DNA of 64,000 nucleotides, from contig DFMV01000021.1 of the NCBI GenBank assembly GCA_002375765.1, positions 46,662-110,661 on the forward strand. The letters are read 5' to 3'. Below are positions 38,183-47,238 of the stretch, one piece after another. The stretch's first letter is position 1. The number at the start of each line of letters is the position of its first letter. Under the pieces are notes generated by a model, which saw nothing but the letters and a program-made list of their open reading frames with translations, ran no database searches and was not told the origin of the DNA. Origin of the DNA: Rhizobiales bacterium UBA3584. Its GTDB lineage: Bacteria; Pseudomonadota; Alphaproteobacteria; Rhizobiales; Devosiaceae. A program made the position numbers and the translations under genes.

Positions 38183-39706
38183 ATGGCGTCCAGCCAGCCA
38201 AACCGTGCAACCGAAGCGCCGCGTCGGGGAGAATCGCGCCGTACGGTCCAGCGCGCTGTTCTCGACGCCCGCCAGAAGCTGACATCAAGCTCGGGCACAC
38301 GGGTCACTTTCGATTATGAACTGCTGGCCGAGTATGCTGGCGCCCGGCTGACAAGCCTTCTTCCCACACTCGCGCTCCTCAGCATCCTCTCGCTTGCCGC
38401 CATCTTGTGGATCGATCCGGTCATAGCCGCGCTCTGGGCGAGCGCGGTCGGCATCGCCAATCTGGGCGTCGCCATGATCTGTCGCGGGTTCCGCAAGCAA
38501 GACAATACCAGGTTCAACCCCGGGCGGTGGACGCAAACCTTCATAATCGCCGAAACGATCACGGGCCTGTCCTGGGCCACCCTGCCTATCCTCACCATTG
38601 CAGGCGGCGGAGAAGATATCCAGATCATCATCTTTGCCATGTTGCTGGTCGGCGTTGCAGCAAATGCGGTCGCCACGCGCACGCTGCCCAGCGCCACGCT
38701 GGTCACCACCTTCCCCGGCACGGTGTCGGTGGCGGCCATGCTCATCTGGAGCGGCGGGACGCTCAACTACGCAATGTCGGTTGTGACCATCGGGGCGTTC
38801 TTTTTCTTCCTGTTTCTCACCCGCCAGCTCTACAAATCCGAAATCGGCAATCTCGAGCATCAATGGGAAAAAGACGCTCTGATTCTTGAGCTCGAGGAAG
38901 CCAGGACGATGTCGGACGAAGCCCGGCGCCATGCCGAGCAGGCCAATATCGCCAAATCGCGCTTTCTTGCCACCATGAGCCATGAGCTGCGCACGCCGCT
39001 CAACGCGATCATTGGCTTTTCAGAGGTTCTCAAATCGGAGCTGCTGGGCGCTCACGCTGTTCCGCAGTACAAGGAATACGCGGGCGATATCCACGCGAGC
39101 GGGCAACACCTTCTGACATTGATCAACGAACTGCTCGATCTCTCGCGCATCGAGGCCGGCAAGTACGACCTCAACGAAGAGGCCATTTCGCTCGCCGATA
39201 TTTCCGACGACTGCCGTCGCATGCTCGAAATCCGGGCCCGGTCCAAAAATGTTGACCTTCAGTTCGAGGCCGGAGACTCGCTGCCCAAGATCTGGGGCGA
39301 CGAGCGCGCCGTGCGTCAGGTGGTCCTCAACCTGCTCTCGAACGCCATCAAGTTCACCCCGCAATCGGGCAAGATCGTTCTCACCGTGGGACGGTCGACC
39401 GATGGCGGGCAATTCATTTCTGTTGTCGACAATGGCCCCGGCATCCCCGAGGACGAGATCGAAACCGTTCTGTCCTCATTCGGCCAGGGCTCGCTGGCGC
39501 AAAAGACCGCCGAACAGGGCGCGGGGCTGGGCCTGCCCATCGTGCAAAAGATCATGGATCTGCATCAGGGACGGTTCGATCTGTTCTCCAAGCTGCGCTT
39601 CGGTACCGAAGTGATCGCCACCTTCCCGCGCGCGCGGGTCATGGAAGGCATCGCGCCGGTGGTCGAGCAGCGCAACAGGCTCGAGATTTATTCCGAAGCC
39701 TCCTAA
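38183..39706 (+). CDS. Membrane-bound sensor histidine kinase, PleC/DivJ-like
   Basis: A 507-residue kinase. Residues ~55-215 hold about six transmembrane helices, followed by a coiled linker. The HisKA domain has the phospho-acceptor in FLATMSHELRTPLNAIIGFSE (His near 265). The catalytic domain has N-box RQVVLNLLSNAIKFTP, G1 DNGPGIP and G2 GAGLGLPIVQ. The HisKA sequence resembles PleC/PdhS kinases controlling DivK in Alphaproteobacteria (family knowledge). No response regulator is adjacent, which is normal for that group. The integral-membrane sensor has no named domain. Confidence 0.87.
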   Translation: MASSQPNRATEAPRRGESRRTVQRAVLDARQKLTSSSGTRVTFDYELLAEYAGARLTSLLPTLALLSILSLAAILWIDPVIAALWASAVGIANLGVAMICRGFRKQDNTRFNPGRWTQTFIIAETITGLSWATLPILTIAGGGEDIQIIIFAMLLVGVAANAVATRTLPSATLVTTFPGTVSVAAMLIWSGGTLNYAMSVVTIGAFFFFLFLTRQLYKSEIGNLEHQWEKDALILELEEARTMSDEARRHAEQANIAKSRFLATMSHELRTPLNAIIGFSEVLKSELLGAHAVPQYKEYAGDIHASGQHLLTLINELLDLSRIEAGKYDLNEEAISLADISDDCRRMLEIRARSKNVDLQFEAGDSLPKIWGDERAVRQVVLNLLSNAIKFTPQSGKIVLTVGRSTDGGQFISVVDNGPGIPEDEIETVLSSFGQGSLAQKTAEQGAGLGLPIVQKIMDLHQGRFDLFSKLRFGTEVIATFPRARVMEGIAPVVEQRNRLEIYSEAS

Positions 39707-40386
39707 ACGGCCCGCAAATCTTCCATCAGCGTTCCAGCCAGCGCAATTTCGGCGTCATGCGGCTCGTCCCGGATGGTCTCCGCAAGCCCCGCCTGGTACC
39801 ACTCTTTCATGGCCGGCACGGTCAGGAGCCTTTGTGAATACGCCATGGACTTCTCGCCGAGCTCCAACCCATAGGTCTGAATACGGAAGGCAACCGGGCA
39901 AAAGAACGCATCGACCGCGGTGAACGTCTCACCGGCGAGGAACGGCCCGCCGAACCGCGAAAGCCCTTCGCCCCAAAGTTCGTCAAGCCGGTCGAGATTG
40001 GCTTGCAGCGCCGCGCTGATCTCATGCATGCGCACTCTGACACCCACGTTCATTCCGCAAATGTTGCGCAACGCCGAAAAGCCCGAGTGCATTTCGGCCG
40101 TTGCCGAACGCGCCCAAGCGCGTGCCGCTCGATCTGCCGGCCAGACGCTGGAATGGTCCTCAGCGACATATTCGGTGATCGCCAGCGAATCCCAGACCGT
40201 CAGATCTCCATCCACCAGGCATGGCACGAGGCCGGTGGGCGAGAATTTACGGAATTCTTCGTAGCTGGAGCCCTGGAGAAAGGGCACGAACCGCTCATCG
40301 AATTCGATGCCAAGCGTCTTGAGCAGGACCCAGGGCCGCAGCGACCAGGAGGAATAATTCTTGTTGGCGATATAGAGCGCGTACAT
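39703..40386 (-). CDS. Glutathione S-transferase family protein
   Basis: A 227-residue GST. The N-terminal thioredoxin-fold half starts MYALYIANKNYSSWSLRPWVLLKTL, with GLVPCLVDGDLTVWDSLAITEYV matching the cis-Pro and ESxAI-type glutathione contacts. The all-helical C-terminal half follows. It resembles the YfcF/YibF-like group; the substrate is unknown. The stop overlaps the last 4 bp of the convergent kinase gene. Confidence 0.85.
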   Translation of the reverse strand: MYALYIANKNYSSWSLRPWVLLKTLGIEFDERFVPFLQGSSYEEFRKFSPTGLVPCLVDGDLTVWDSLAITEYVAEDHSSVWPADRAARAWARSATAEMHSGFSALRNICGMNVGVRVRMHEISAALQANLDRLDELWGEGLSRFGGPFLAGETFTAVDAFFCPVAFRIQTYGLELGEKSMAYSQRLLTVPAMKEWYQAGLAETIRDEPHDAEIALAGTLMEDLRAV

Positions 40387-40472
40387 GGCATTTCTCCGTC
40401 AAAACAAGCGTCACTTACCGGATTCTGGGCAGATTCCGGAAGCACCAGTCCGAGAGGGTTTCGCGGTTCCGC

Positions 40473-41489
40473 TCAGCCCAGTTTCTCGTCAACGGCAGCT
40501 TCCCCGAAGGTCGCCATGTTCTTGTGAACGTGCAGGGCCGTCTTGCACAGGACGGCCGCCAGTGCAGCGCCACTCCCCTCCCCCAACCGCATCCCCAGAT
40601 TGAGCAAGGGTTTTGCGCTCATCTTTTCGAGCGCGCGCGCATGACCGCCTTCGGCCGAGACGTGACCGAAAAGGCAGTGATCGATAGAAGCGGGATTGAC
40701 CGCATGAGCGATGGCGGCAGCGGCCGTTGCCACAAACCCGTCGACGATCAGCGGCACCTTCTGGTGCCGGGTCGCGATGATCGCGCCCACCATGGCAGCG
40801 ATTTCGCGCCCGCCCAGATTGGAGAGAACCTCAAAGGGCGTATTGAGCCGCCCAGCATGACGGGCCAGAGCCCCATCGACGGCATCGGCCTTGCGCTTGA
40901 GCCCCGCATCATCGACACCAGTGCCGCGTCCCACCCAGTCGGCGCCGGTGCCGCCATAAAGCCCCGCGTAAATCGCGGCTGCGACGGTGGTGTTGCCGAT
41001 TCCCATTTCGCCGATGCACAAAAGGTCGACGTCCCCCGCGATGGCCTCCATGCCATAGGCGATGGTTGCTGCGCAGGTCCGCTCGTCCATGGCGGGGACA
41101 ACCGTTATGTCACCGGTCGGCACGTCCAGGGCCAACTCGAACACCCGCAGATTGATTTCATGCAGCGCGCAAATCTGGGAAATTGCCGCACCACCCTTGG
41201 TGAAATTGTTGACCATCTGTTTGGTAACATCAGGCGGAAAGGCCGAAACGCCCTGATCGGTTACCCCGTGATTGGCGGCAAAAATGGCAACCATCGGATC
41301 TTCGAATGTCGGTTCGGCCTTGCCCTGCCAGCGAGCCATATGCTCGACCAGAAATTCCATCTCACCCAGCGACCCGGCCGGTTTGGTCAAATGCGCGTCG
41401 CGCGCCCGCACCGCCGCAACCGCCGCCTCATCGCCGTCCGGCCCGAGCATCAGGAGATCTTGGAAATCGGTGAAGGCTTGGGCAGACAT
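40473..41489 (-). CDS. cobT: Nicotinate-nucleotide--dimethylbenzimidazole phosphoribosyltransferase
   Basis: A 338-residue enzyme making alpha-ribazole phosphate for the lower ligand of cobalamin. Seen: KPAGSLGEMEFLVEHMARWQ, FAANHGVTDQGVSAFPPDVTKQMV, the GEMGIGNTTVAAAIYAGL stretch and the C-terminal catalytic region LGMRLGEGSGAALA. ATG at 41489 has GGGAGCG upstream. The gene is divergent from cobS, the next enzyme of the pathway. Confidence 0.94.
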   Translation of the reverse strand: MSAQAFTDFQDLLMLGPDGDEAAVAAVRARDAHLTKPAGSLGEMEFLVEHMARWQGKAEPTFEDPMVAIFAANHGVTDQGVSAFPPDVTKQMVNNFTKGGAAISQICALHEINLRVFELALDVPTGDITVVPAMDERTCAATIAYGMEAIAGDVDLLCIGEMGIGNTTVAAAIYAGLYGGTGADWVGRGTGVDDAGLKRKADAVDGALARHAGRLNTPFEVLSNLGGREIAAMVGAIIATRHQKVPLIVDGFVATAAAAIAHAVNPASIDHCLFGHVSAEGGHARALEKMSAKPLLNLGMRLGEGSGAALAAVLCKTALHVHKNMATFGEAAVDEKLG

Positions 41490-41512
41490 GGTCGCTCCCG
41501 GATTCGAGTGAT

Positions 41513-42385
41513 ATGAGGGGCGCTCCTTTTGGGACGAAAAGAGGAAAAACGCAATTGATCGATGCCGACAAGCACAGCAGGACTTCCAACGCCGGCGCGT
41601 CGCCCGCAACAGACGGTGGGGTCATCGCAGACCTAGTCATGGCGCTGCGTTTTTTTTCGCGTCTGCCGACCGGGGGGAGACCTCACATCGTCCCCAATCT
41701 CGATCGAATCGCGCGTGTGCTGCCACTCGCCAGCATCCTGATCGGGATCGGCCCGGCAATTCTCCTGCTGATCGCCATTGCGGGCGGCATTCCGTTCCTG
41801 TTTGCGGCCATTGCGGCCGCCGCTTGCTCAGCCATCGTGACCGGCGCCATGAGTGAGGACGCCGCAGCGGATTCAGCCGACGGGCTGTTTGGAGGCGGCA
41901 CTGCCGAGCGGCGGCTGGAAATCCTCAAGGACAGCCGCCACGGAACCTATGGCGTGCTCGCCATCGTCTTTGTGGTCGGGCTCAAGGTCGCTGCCCTTTC
42001 TTCCCTGGCGGCACATGGCGGATTGGTCGCGGCGTCCGTTTGGCTGGCAGCGGCACTGCTTGCGCGCTCGGGCGGGCTCTATATCGCCATGACGTTGCCA
42101 CCGGCGCGCATCAGCGGAGCGTCCGCCGCCGCCGGCAGGCTCTCGCGGAACGCTTTCGGGTTCGGGCTCGTTCTCGCTCTCGTCATCGCTGCGGTTCTTG
42201 CCGTGCCGTTCGTTGAGCCACTTGGCCTTTTGCTAGGCGCCTCCATCGCCGCAATCATCGCTTTGGGATGGACACGGCTTTGTGATCGGCTGGTGGGCGG
42301 CCAAACGGGCGATCTCATCGGCGCTTTGCAGGCGCTGCTTGAAATTGCCCTATTGGCAACCTTTATGCGTATGATCGCTGCTTGA
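41513..42385 (+). CDS. cobS: Adenosylcobinamide-GDP ribazoletransferase (cobalamin synthase)
   Basis: An integral-membrane enzyme of ~290 residues joining GDP-cobinamide and alpha-ribazole. Family marks are MALRFFSRLPTG, the acidic active-site loop MSEDAAADSADGLFGGGTAERRLEILKDSRHGTYG and several hydrophobic helices. Start choice is open: ATG at 41513 leaves only 23 bp to the divergent cobT start. TTG at 41555 has a good GAGGA about 9 nt upstream and leaves room for promoters. Confidence 0.9.
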   Translation: MRGAPFGTKRGKTQLIDADKHSRTSNAGASPATDGGVIADLVMALRFFSRLPTGGRPHIVPNLDRIARVLPLASILIGIGPAILLLIAIAGGIPFLFAAIAAAACSAIVTGAMSEDAAADSADGLFGGGTAERRLEILKDSRHGTYGVLAIVFVVGLKVAALSSLAAHGGLVAASVWLAAALLARSGGLYIAMTLPPARISGASAAAGRLSRNAFGFGLVLALVIAAVLAVPFVEPLGLLLGASIAAIIALGWTRLCDRLVGGQTGDLIGALQALLEIALLATFMRMIAA

Positions 42386-42402
42386 ACGCTTTTGGATCTT
42401 TC

Positions 42403-43089
42403 ATGCTGTTTGTTGGTTTCGCCATCCTGATCGTGGTCGGCCTTGCTGTCGCCATCAGCGCCGATGCCGGTGCCGTCTTCGGGCTGACGCAAGCGCAGAC
42501 GGCGAGCGCCATTCCGCTCGTGGTGATCGGAACGCTGATTGCCAGCGCCTTGGTGGGACGCCGGCACAGGCTGGGTGAGATCCTGTCGGGGTTCGTCATC
42601 TGGATCGCCATCGGCGGCATTCTGGTGCTCGGTTACACCTACCGAAGCGACCTTGAGCGTATGGGGCAGCGGGTGTTCGGCGCCCTGCAGCCCGGTGCCG
42701 CCATCGTCGACCCACAAACAGGAAACGTTCACGTCTCCCGCTCGTTCGGTGGCAGCTTCAGCATCGACACCCGGATCAACGGCACCGAGGTGCCCATGAT
42801 CTTTGACACCGGCGCCAGCGCCGTTGTCCTGTCCCAAGGCGATGCGGAGGCAGCCGGCATCGATACTGACAGCCTGCGCTATACAATTCCCGTTCAGACG
42901 GCCAACGGCACGGGCACTGCGGCTCCCATCCGGATCGAGCAGATCGAGGTGGGCAATATCGTGCGCCGCAATATCCGTGCCTTCGTGGTTGAAGACAGCG
43001 CGCTGGAAACCTCGCTTCTGGGCATGACGTTCCTCGAAACGCTCTCGCGCTATACCGTCAGCCAAGACTCCCTGGAGCTTCACGATTGA
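42403..43089 (+). CDS. TIGR02281-type retroviral-like aspartic protease, membrane-anchored
   Basis: A 228-residue protein with three N-terminal hydrophobic helices (MLFVGFAILIVVGLAVAIS, IPLVVIGTLIASALVG, ILSGFVIWIAIGGILVLGY). A periplasmic clan AA aspartic protease domain follows, with catalytic FDTGAS near residue 133. LLGMTFLETLSRY is the second-half hallmark. Substrate is unknown for the family. ATG at 42403 was chosen over a TTG at 42382 that overlaps the cobS stop; it probably reads through from cobS. Confidence 0.85.
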   Translation: MLFVGFAILIVVGLAVAISADAGAVFGLTQAQTASAIPLVVIGTLIASALVGRRHRLGEILSGFVIWIAIGGILVLGYTYRSDLERMGQRVFGALQPGAAIVDPQTGNVHVSRSFGGSFSIDTRINGTEVPMIFDTGASAVVLSQGDAEAAGIDTDSLRYTIPVQTANGTGTAAPIRIEQIEVGNIVRRNIRAFVVEDSALETSLLGMTFLETLSRYTVSQDSLELHD

Positions 43090-43984
43090 CCTCCGCTCCC
43101 GGAGCGAAGGCTTCAGCCAGGAGGTCAAAGACAATGCGCATTCGCGGGCTGGTGCGCAATTCACGGTGTACGGTGAGCCATACGGGCGCCGGCAGGGGCT
43201 CCATCTGGGGCAGGATGCGCTCGAGGTCCGGGAACTGATCCGCAGCGTCGGCGAAGGTCAACCCGACCCCTAGCCCTCGCCTGATCAACTCCAGCCCCAC
43301 CAGCGAGCTGACGCAGAGCCAGCGAAAGTTGCCACGGGTTACCGGTATGCCGCGCTTATTGAGCTCCTGGTCAACGGCGTCGTCGGGGGCAAAGCCGACA
43401 AAAGGCGCCTCGGCAAGGTCGCTGGGCTGTGTGGGCCGGCCGAATTTCTCGATAAAGGAGGTTGCCGCGTAGAGCCCCACTTCCGTGTCCCGGCACCGGC
43501 GCGTGATCAGATCTTCATGATCGGGCCTGACATGACGAATGGCGATATCGGCTTCCCGGCGCATCAGATCATCGATCGAATTTGAAGCAATGATTTCGAC
43601 CTCGATTCCCGGCGCAACGGTATAGAGCTTTTGGAGGATGGGCGGGAGAACATGGGCGGCCAGAATGTCGACCGCCGTGATCCGCACCCTGCCCTCCAGC
43701 GCCTGCGATTGAGAGGACGCCGTTATGGCAATCCGATCGGCTGCGGCGCCCATGGCGCGCACATGCTCGGCCAACCGCCGCCCACCATCGGTCAGCGCCA
43801 GCCGCCGCCCCACGCGCTCGAAGAGCAGCAGGCCAAGATCGCCCTCAAGAGCGGCAATCTGCCTGCTGAGCGTGGGTTGTGTCAGCCCCAAAGCCTTGGC
43901 CGCGGCCGAAAGAGAGCCCGCCTCGACGGTCGCGAGGAAGGCGCGCATCTGGTTCCAATCAAAGCCGGGTGGTCTCGTGTTCAT
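43058..43984 (-). CDS. LysR-family transcriptional regulator
   Basis: A 308-residue regulator. The winged HTH is FDWNQMRAFLATVEAGSLSA, AKALGLTQPTLSRQIAALEGDLG. The periplasmic-binding-protein-like effector domain follows (RVRITAVDILAAHVLPPILQKL onward). Start 43984 (MNTRPPGFDWNQ) matches the family. It is divergent from the methyltransferase gene, its most likely local target. Its 3' end overlaps the convergent protease gene by 32 bp. Confidence 0.88.
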   Translation of the reverse strand: MNTRPPGFDWNQMRAFLATVEAGSLSAAAKALGLTQPTLSRQIAALEGDLGLLLFERVGRRLALTDGGRRLAEHVRAMGAAADRIAITASSQSQALEGRVRITAVDILAAHVLPPILQKLYTVAPGIEVEIIASNSIDDLMRREADIAIRHVRPDHEDLITRRCRDTEVGLYAATSFIEKFGRPTQPSDLAEAPFVGFAPDDAVDQELNKRGIPVTRGNFRWLCVSSLVGLELIRRGLGVGLTFADAADQFPDLERILPQMEPLPAPVWLTVHRELRTSPRMRIVFDLLAEAFAPGAEVNREAPGSLG

Positions 43985-44081
43985 GCAAATATGTATAGCG
44001 TTCGTACAAAATTGCGCAATTTCTCTATGAGCCGGATTGCAGTAAACTGGGAACAATGGAGCGGGACTGAGGGAAGCTGCG

Positions 44082-44705
44082 ATGACTGCGACAAGCAGGT
44101 TCTGGGACAAGACTGCGGACAAATACGCGCGTCTGCCGATAACCCACGAAGACGACTACGAGACAAAGCTCCGGGTCACGCAGGGCTATCTGCGGCCCGA
44201 CATGCGCTTGCTCGAATTCGGTTGCGGGACCGGCGGAACAGCGATTGCGCACGCCCCTCACGTTGCTCATATCCTGGCGATCGATTTTTCCGAACGCATG
44301 CTCGAGAAAGCGCGCCAGCGTGCTCATGAGGCCGAGGTTACCAACATAACTTTCGAGCGCGCCGACATCACCACTTTGCCACTCCCCGACCAACCCTACG
44401 ACATGGTGCTCGGTTTGAGCATTCTGCATCTGCTCAAAGATCCCGATGCCGTCATCGCCAGAGTCTATCGCATGCTCAGGCCGGGGGGATATTTCGTCTC
44501 AAGTACGGCATGTCTGGGGGATACCATGGGCTATTTCAAGGTGTTAGCACCTATCGGACGCGCGCTGGGCCTGCTGCCGATCCTTAAGGTCATGAGCACC
44601 GACGAGGTGATCGCCAAGATCAAGCGACCCGGTTTCGAGATCGCCCATCGTTGGAAACCCGGCCCAGACCGGGCGCTGTTCGTGGTGGCGCGCAAGCCGG
44701 GGTGA
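44082..44705 (+). CDS. Class I SAM-dependent methyltransferase
   Basis: A 207-residue methyltransferase with motif I LLEFGCGTGGTAIAHAP, motif II-like DFSERMLEKARQRA, acidic ADITTLPLPDQPYDMVLGLSILHLL and post-motif RMLRPGGYFVSSTA. The domain fits the Methyltransf_11/25 group; the substrate (small molecule or lipid) is unknown. It is divergent from the LysR gene, with a 97-bp gap likely holding shared regulation. Confidence 0.87.
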   Translation: MTATSRFWDKTADKYARLPITHEDDYETKLRVTQGYLRPDMRLLEFGCGTGGTAIAHAPHVAHILAIDFSERMLEKARQRAHEAEVTNITFERADITTLPLPDQPYDMVLGLSILHLLKDPDAVIARVYRMLRPGGYFVSSTACLGDTMGYFKVLAPIGRALGLLPILKVMSTDEVIAKIKRPGFEIAHRWKPGPDRALFVVARKPG

Positions 44706-44711
44706 TAGCGC

Positions 44712-45731
44712 TCAGGCGACGCGAACCGCCGCCTGATCGATCTGGGCAAAAGCTGCAGCGATCACTTCGGGCCCTGCGCCAGGCTTGCAGGCTTCGACAC
44801 TCAGAATCTGCCGGAAACGCCGCGCACCGGGCAGTCCGTTGGCCAGGCCGAGCATGTGGCGGGTGATCTGGTTGAGGCGCGTGCCCTTGCCCAACTCGAC
44901 TTCCGCATAGGCGGTCATGGCGGTCTCGATGTCATCGAGTGTTACCGCAGCGCGCTCCTCGCCGAATATTTTTTCGTCAGTGACGCCCAAAATCATCGGA
45001 TCGTGATATGCGGCGCGACCGAGCATGACGCCGTCGGTATGCTGAAGGTGAGTTTCACACTCCTCGAGCGATTTGATGCCACCGTTTATCATCACGGGAA
45101 AATCGCCAAGGCGCTGTTTCAGCCGATACACCCGATCGTAGTTCAGGGGCGGTATGTCCCTGTTTTCCTTGGGTGAAAGCCCCTTGAGCCAGGCTTTGCG
45201 CGCATGAACGTAGAGTGCGTCTATGCCAGTCGGAACCACCGCATCAACGAAGCGATCGAGGTCGGCCTCGATGTCCTGTTCGTCGATCCCGATGCGGCAT
45301 TTGACGGTGATCGGGGTGTCGGTCGCCTCGGCCATGCCCAATAGACACTGGGCCACCAACCCCGGTACGCCCATTAGACATGCTCCGAACTGTCCAGATT
45401 GAACCCGGTCGGACGGGCAGCCGACATTGAGGTTGATTTCGTCATAGCCGAACCGATCGCAAATCCGGACGGCCTGAGCCAATTCGAGCGGATCGGACCC
45501 ACCCAGTTGCACCGCCACCGGATGCTCGCTGTCATTGTACCCCAGCAGCCGTTCGGCATCCCCATGCACCAGCGCCGCACTGGTGACCATTTCGGTGAAC
45601 AAGAGCGCATGCGAGGTCAACTGCCGGTGAAGATAGCGGCAGTGCCGATCTGTCCAGTCCATCAGAGGGGCTGTACAGAACCTACGCGCTTGTTTTAAAA
45701 CGATTTTTTTAGTAGCTTCAGTATGTTGCAC
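44712..45731 (-). CDS. dusA: tRNA-dihydrouridine synthase A, 5' end rebuilt by island integration
   Basis: A 339-residue FMN enzyme reducing uridine 20/20a in the tRNA D-loop. Seen: FCTAPLMDWTDRHCRYLHR, AVQLGGSDPLELAQAV, NLNVGCPSDRVQSGQFGACLM (catalytic Cys) and HARKAWLKGLSPKENR. The first 16 codons (from GTG at 45731) are only 17/48 G or C. The next 16 are 29/48, so the N-terminal segment MQHTEATKKIVLKQAR is foreign-looking. It lies back-to-back with a tyrosine recombinase. The gene should remain functional because conserved dusA sequence begins after the switch. Confidence 0.93.
   Translation of the reverse strand: MQHTEATKKIVLKQARRFCTAPLMDWTDRHCRYLHRQLTSHALLFTEMVTSAALVHGDAERLLGYNDSEHPVAVQLGGSDPLELAQAVRICDRFGYDEINLNVGCPSDRVQSGQFGACLMGVPGLVAQCLLGMAEATDTPITVKCRIGIDEQDIEADLDRFVDAVVPTGIDALYVHARKAWLKGLSPKENRDIPPLNYDRVYRLKQRLGDFPVMINGGIKSLEECETHLQHTDGVMLGRAAYHDPMILGVTDEKIFGEERAAVTLDDIETAMTAYAEVELGKGTRLNQITRHMLGLANGLPGARRFRQILSVEACKPGAGPEVIAAAFAQIDQAAVRVA
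45655..45731. other. Candidate attachment site (attL) inside dusA 5' end
   Basis: The 5' end of dusA is a published integration hotspot for a family of tyrosine recombinases. Here an abrupt composition change falls near codons 16-18 of dusA, where conserved coding sequence (TTCTGTACAGCCCCTCTGAT on the minus strand) begins. The crossover core should lie at about 45655-45685. I saw no second copy of this core elsewhere in the window. Confidence 0.55.
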
Positions 45732-45818
45732 GGCGGTAGAGGCACCCTAATTTTCGATCCGATACGACCCTTTTCGCCACATTTCGATTCTTCATTGCAC
45801 ATACAGCGCACACGAAAA

Positions 45819-46892
45819 ATGGCTACGCTTACGAAACTCAAGTCCGGCTCATGGCGAGCCCAAATCAGACGCAAAGGAAAGTACGCAAGTGATACTTTCC
45901 TGCGTCGCGGCGACGCAGAGGCCTGGGCACGCAAACTCGAGCACAAGATTGATCGTGGCGATCCTATACTATGCGATCCCGAAACCACAAAATCCTTTGC
46001 TGGCCTTATTGATCTGCACTGCCAAGATCTCTCGCAGGTAGGAAAGAAACTAGGTCGTTCCAAGGCGGCAAGTCTAGCGATGCTTTCAAGGCGGCTCGGG
46101 CGTCTTCGGCCAGTTGAACTCGATCGCGAGCGCATTATCGAATTCGGTAAGGAACGTGCCAAAGAAGGCGCGGGACCGGTGACCGTGTCCATCGACATCG
46201 GTTACATCAAGACCATACTCTCGCACGCCGCAGCTGTACACGGAGTGGTTGCCTCCACCGAGGGCATTGACCTCGCTCGAATTGCACTAAGCAGGTTGGG
46301 ACTTGTGGGCAAAAGCAACGAGCGTGATCGTCGTCCAACGGACGCTGAACTTGATGCGATCATTACTCACCTCGAAGCAAATCCCCTGCTGACAATCCCA
46401 GTAGGCAGGATCGTGCGGTTCGCGGTGGCGACAGCAATGAGGCTAGACGAAATTTGTCGCGTTACCTGGGACGATTATAACCCCCGCACGAAAATGCTCT
46501 TCATCCGCGATAGAAAGGACCCACGGAAAAAGGAGGGTAACAATCAGCGAATTCCCCTTCTCAATGTGTCAGGCTACGATGCTTGCACCCTTATCGAAGA
46601 GCAAAGACAGCTGACGGGCAGCAGCAGCGGTAGAATCTTCCCATACAATAGCAAATCCGTCGGCACTGGTTTCCGTCGCGCGTGTCGCGCTTTAGCCATA
46701 GAGGATTTGCATTTTCATGACCTGCGTCATGAGGCCACCAGCAGATTGTTCGAGGCAGGTTTTGCGATCGAACAGGTTTCTCTGGTTACTGGGCACAAAG
46801 ACTGGAAGATGCTGCGCAGATATACGCACATCCGACCTGAGAGCTTGCACGCTATCGCTGCTCGCAATGCCTTAGTTACCCATCGAACGTAA
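45819..46892 (+). CDS. Tyrosine recombinase / phage-type integrase, dusA-associated
   Basis: A 357-residue site-specific recombinase. The N-terminal part (MATLTKLKSGSWRAQIRRKG) resembles an Arm-DNA-binding domain. The catalytic residues are visible: Arg in ATAMRLDEICRV, HFHDLRHEATSRLFEAG (His-x-x-Arg-His), the later His in VTGHKDWKM and the nucleophile in LRRYTHIRPE. Start 45819 was chosen because the N-terminus is typical there; the frame is open back to 45723. Its position next to the dusA 5' end matches the known dusA-targeting integrases. Confidence 0.92.
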   Translation: MATLTKLKSGSWRAQIRRKGKYASDTFLRRGDAEAWARKLEHKIDRGDPILCDPETTKSFAGLIDLHCQDLSQVGKKLGRSKAASLAMLSRRLGRLRPVELDRERIIEFGKERAKEGAGPVTVSIDIGYIKTILSHAAAVHGVVASTEGIDLARIALSRLGLVGKSNERDRRPTDAELDAIITHLEANPLLTIPVGRIVRFAVATAMRLDEICRVTWDDYNPRTKMLFIRDRKDPRKKEGNNQRIPLLNVSGYDACTLIEEQRQLTGSSSGRIFPYNSKSVGTGFRRACRALAIEDLHFHDLRHEATSRLFEAGFAIEQVSLVTGHKDWKMLRRYTHIRPESLHAIAARNALVTHRT

Positions 46893-46919
46893 GCGAGTGT
46901 TTTCTACCAGAAGCGCGGC

Positions 46920-46948
46920 CTCGACCTAGCGGCTAATGCGAGGTCGAG
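46920..46948 (+). terminator. Hairpin after the integrase gene
   Basis: CTCGACCT and AGGTCGAG pair perfectly over 8 bp around a 13-nt loop, 27 bp after the integrase stop. No T-run follows, so termination is uncertain. Confidence 0.4.
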
Positions 46949-47200
46949 AACCGTTTCGTCGGCTTTACGCCCCCGTGTCGGCATCTGTGAGCGGAGATCC
47001 AGCCTCGCGAACCGGTCGTCCACTGCAAGTGAACGACCGCTCCATTTTCAGATTTCCGTCCGTTCGGCCATAAGCAACGCGCCTTCGATGTCCACACCAC
47101 CATGACGCGTTCGAACGTGACGTTGGTGGCGGATTGAGGGCGGCAGCTGAACGGCGGCTTACGTTCGGTTCACCGCCAGAGCCGGACAGTCCGTTTCCGT

Positions 47201-47238
47201 GAAGAGTTTCGGCAGCCGGTAGGCGCCCGAAACTCTTC
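47201..47238. repeat. 12-bp perfect inverted repeat
   Basis: GAAGAGTTTCGG (47201-47212) and CCGAAACTCTTC (47227-47238) are exact reverse complements separated by 14 bp. It lies in decayed DNA downstream of floR and may be a remnant recombination or terminator structure. Confidence 0.55.

Noticed and set aside
42079..43164. 361-codon minus-strand frame opposite cobS and the aspartic protease
   Set aside because: Both plus-strand genes have clear family motifs; the antisense product is His/Gly/Asp-rich noise.
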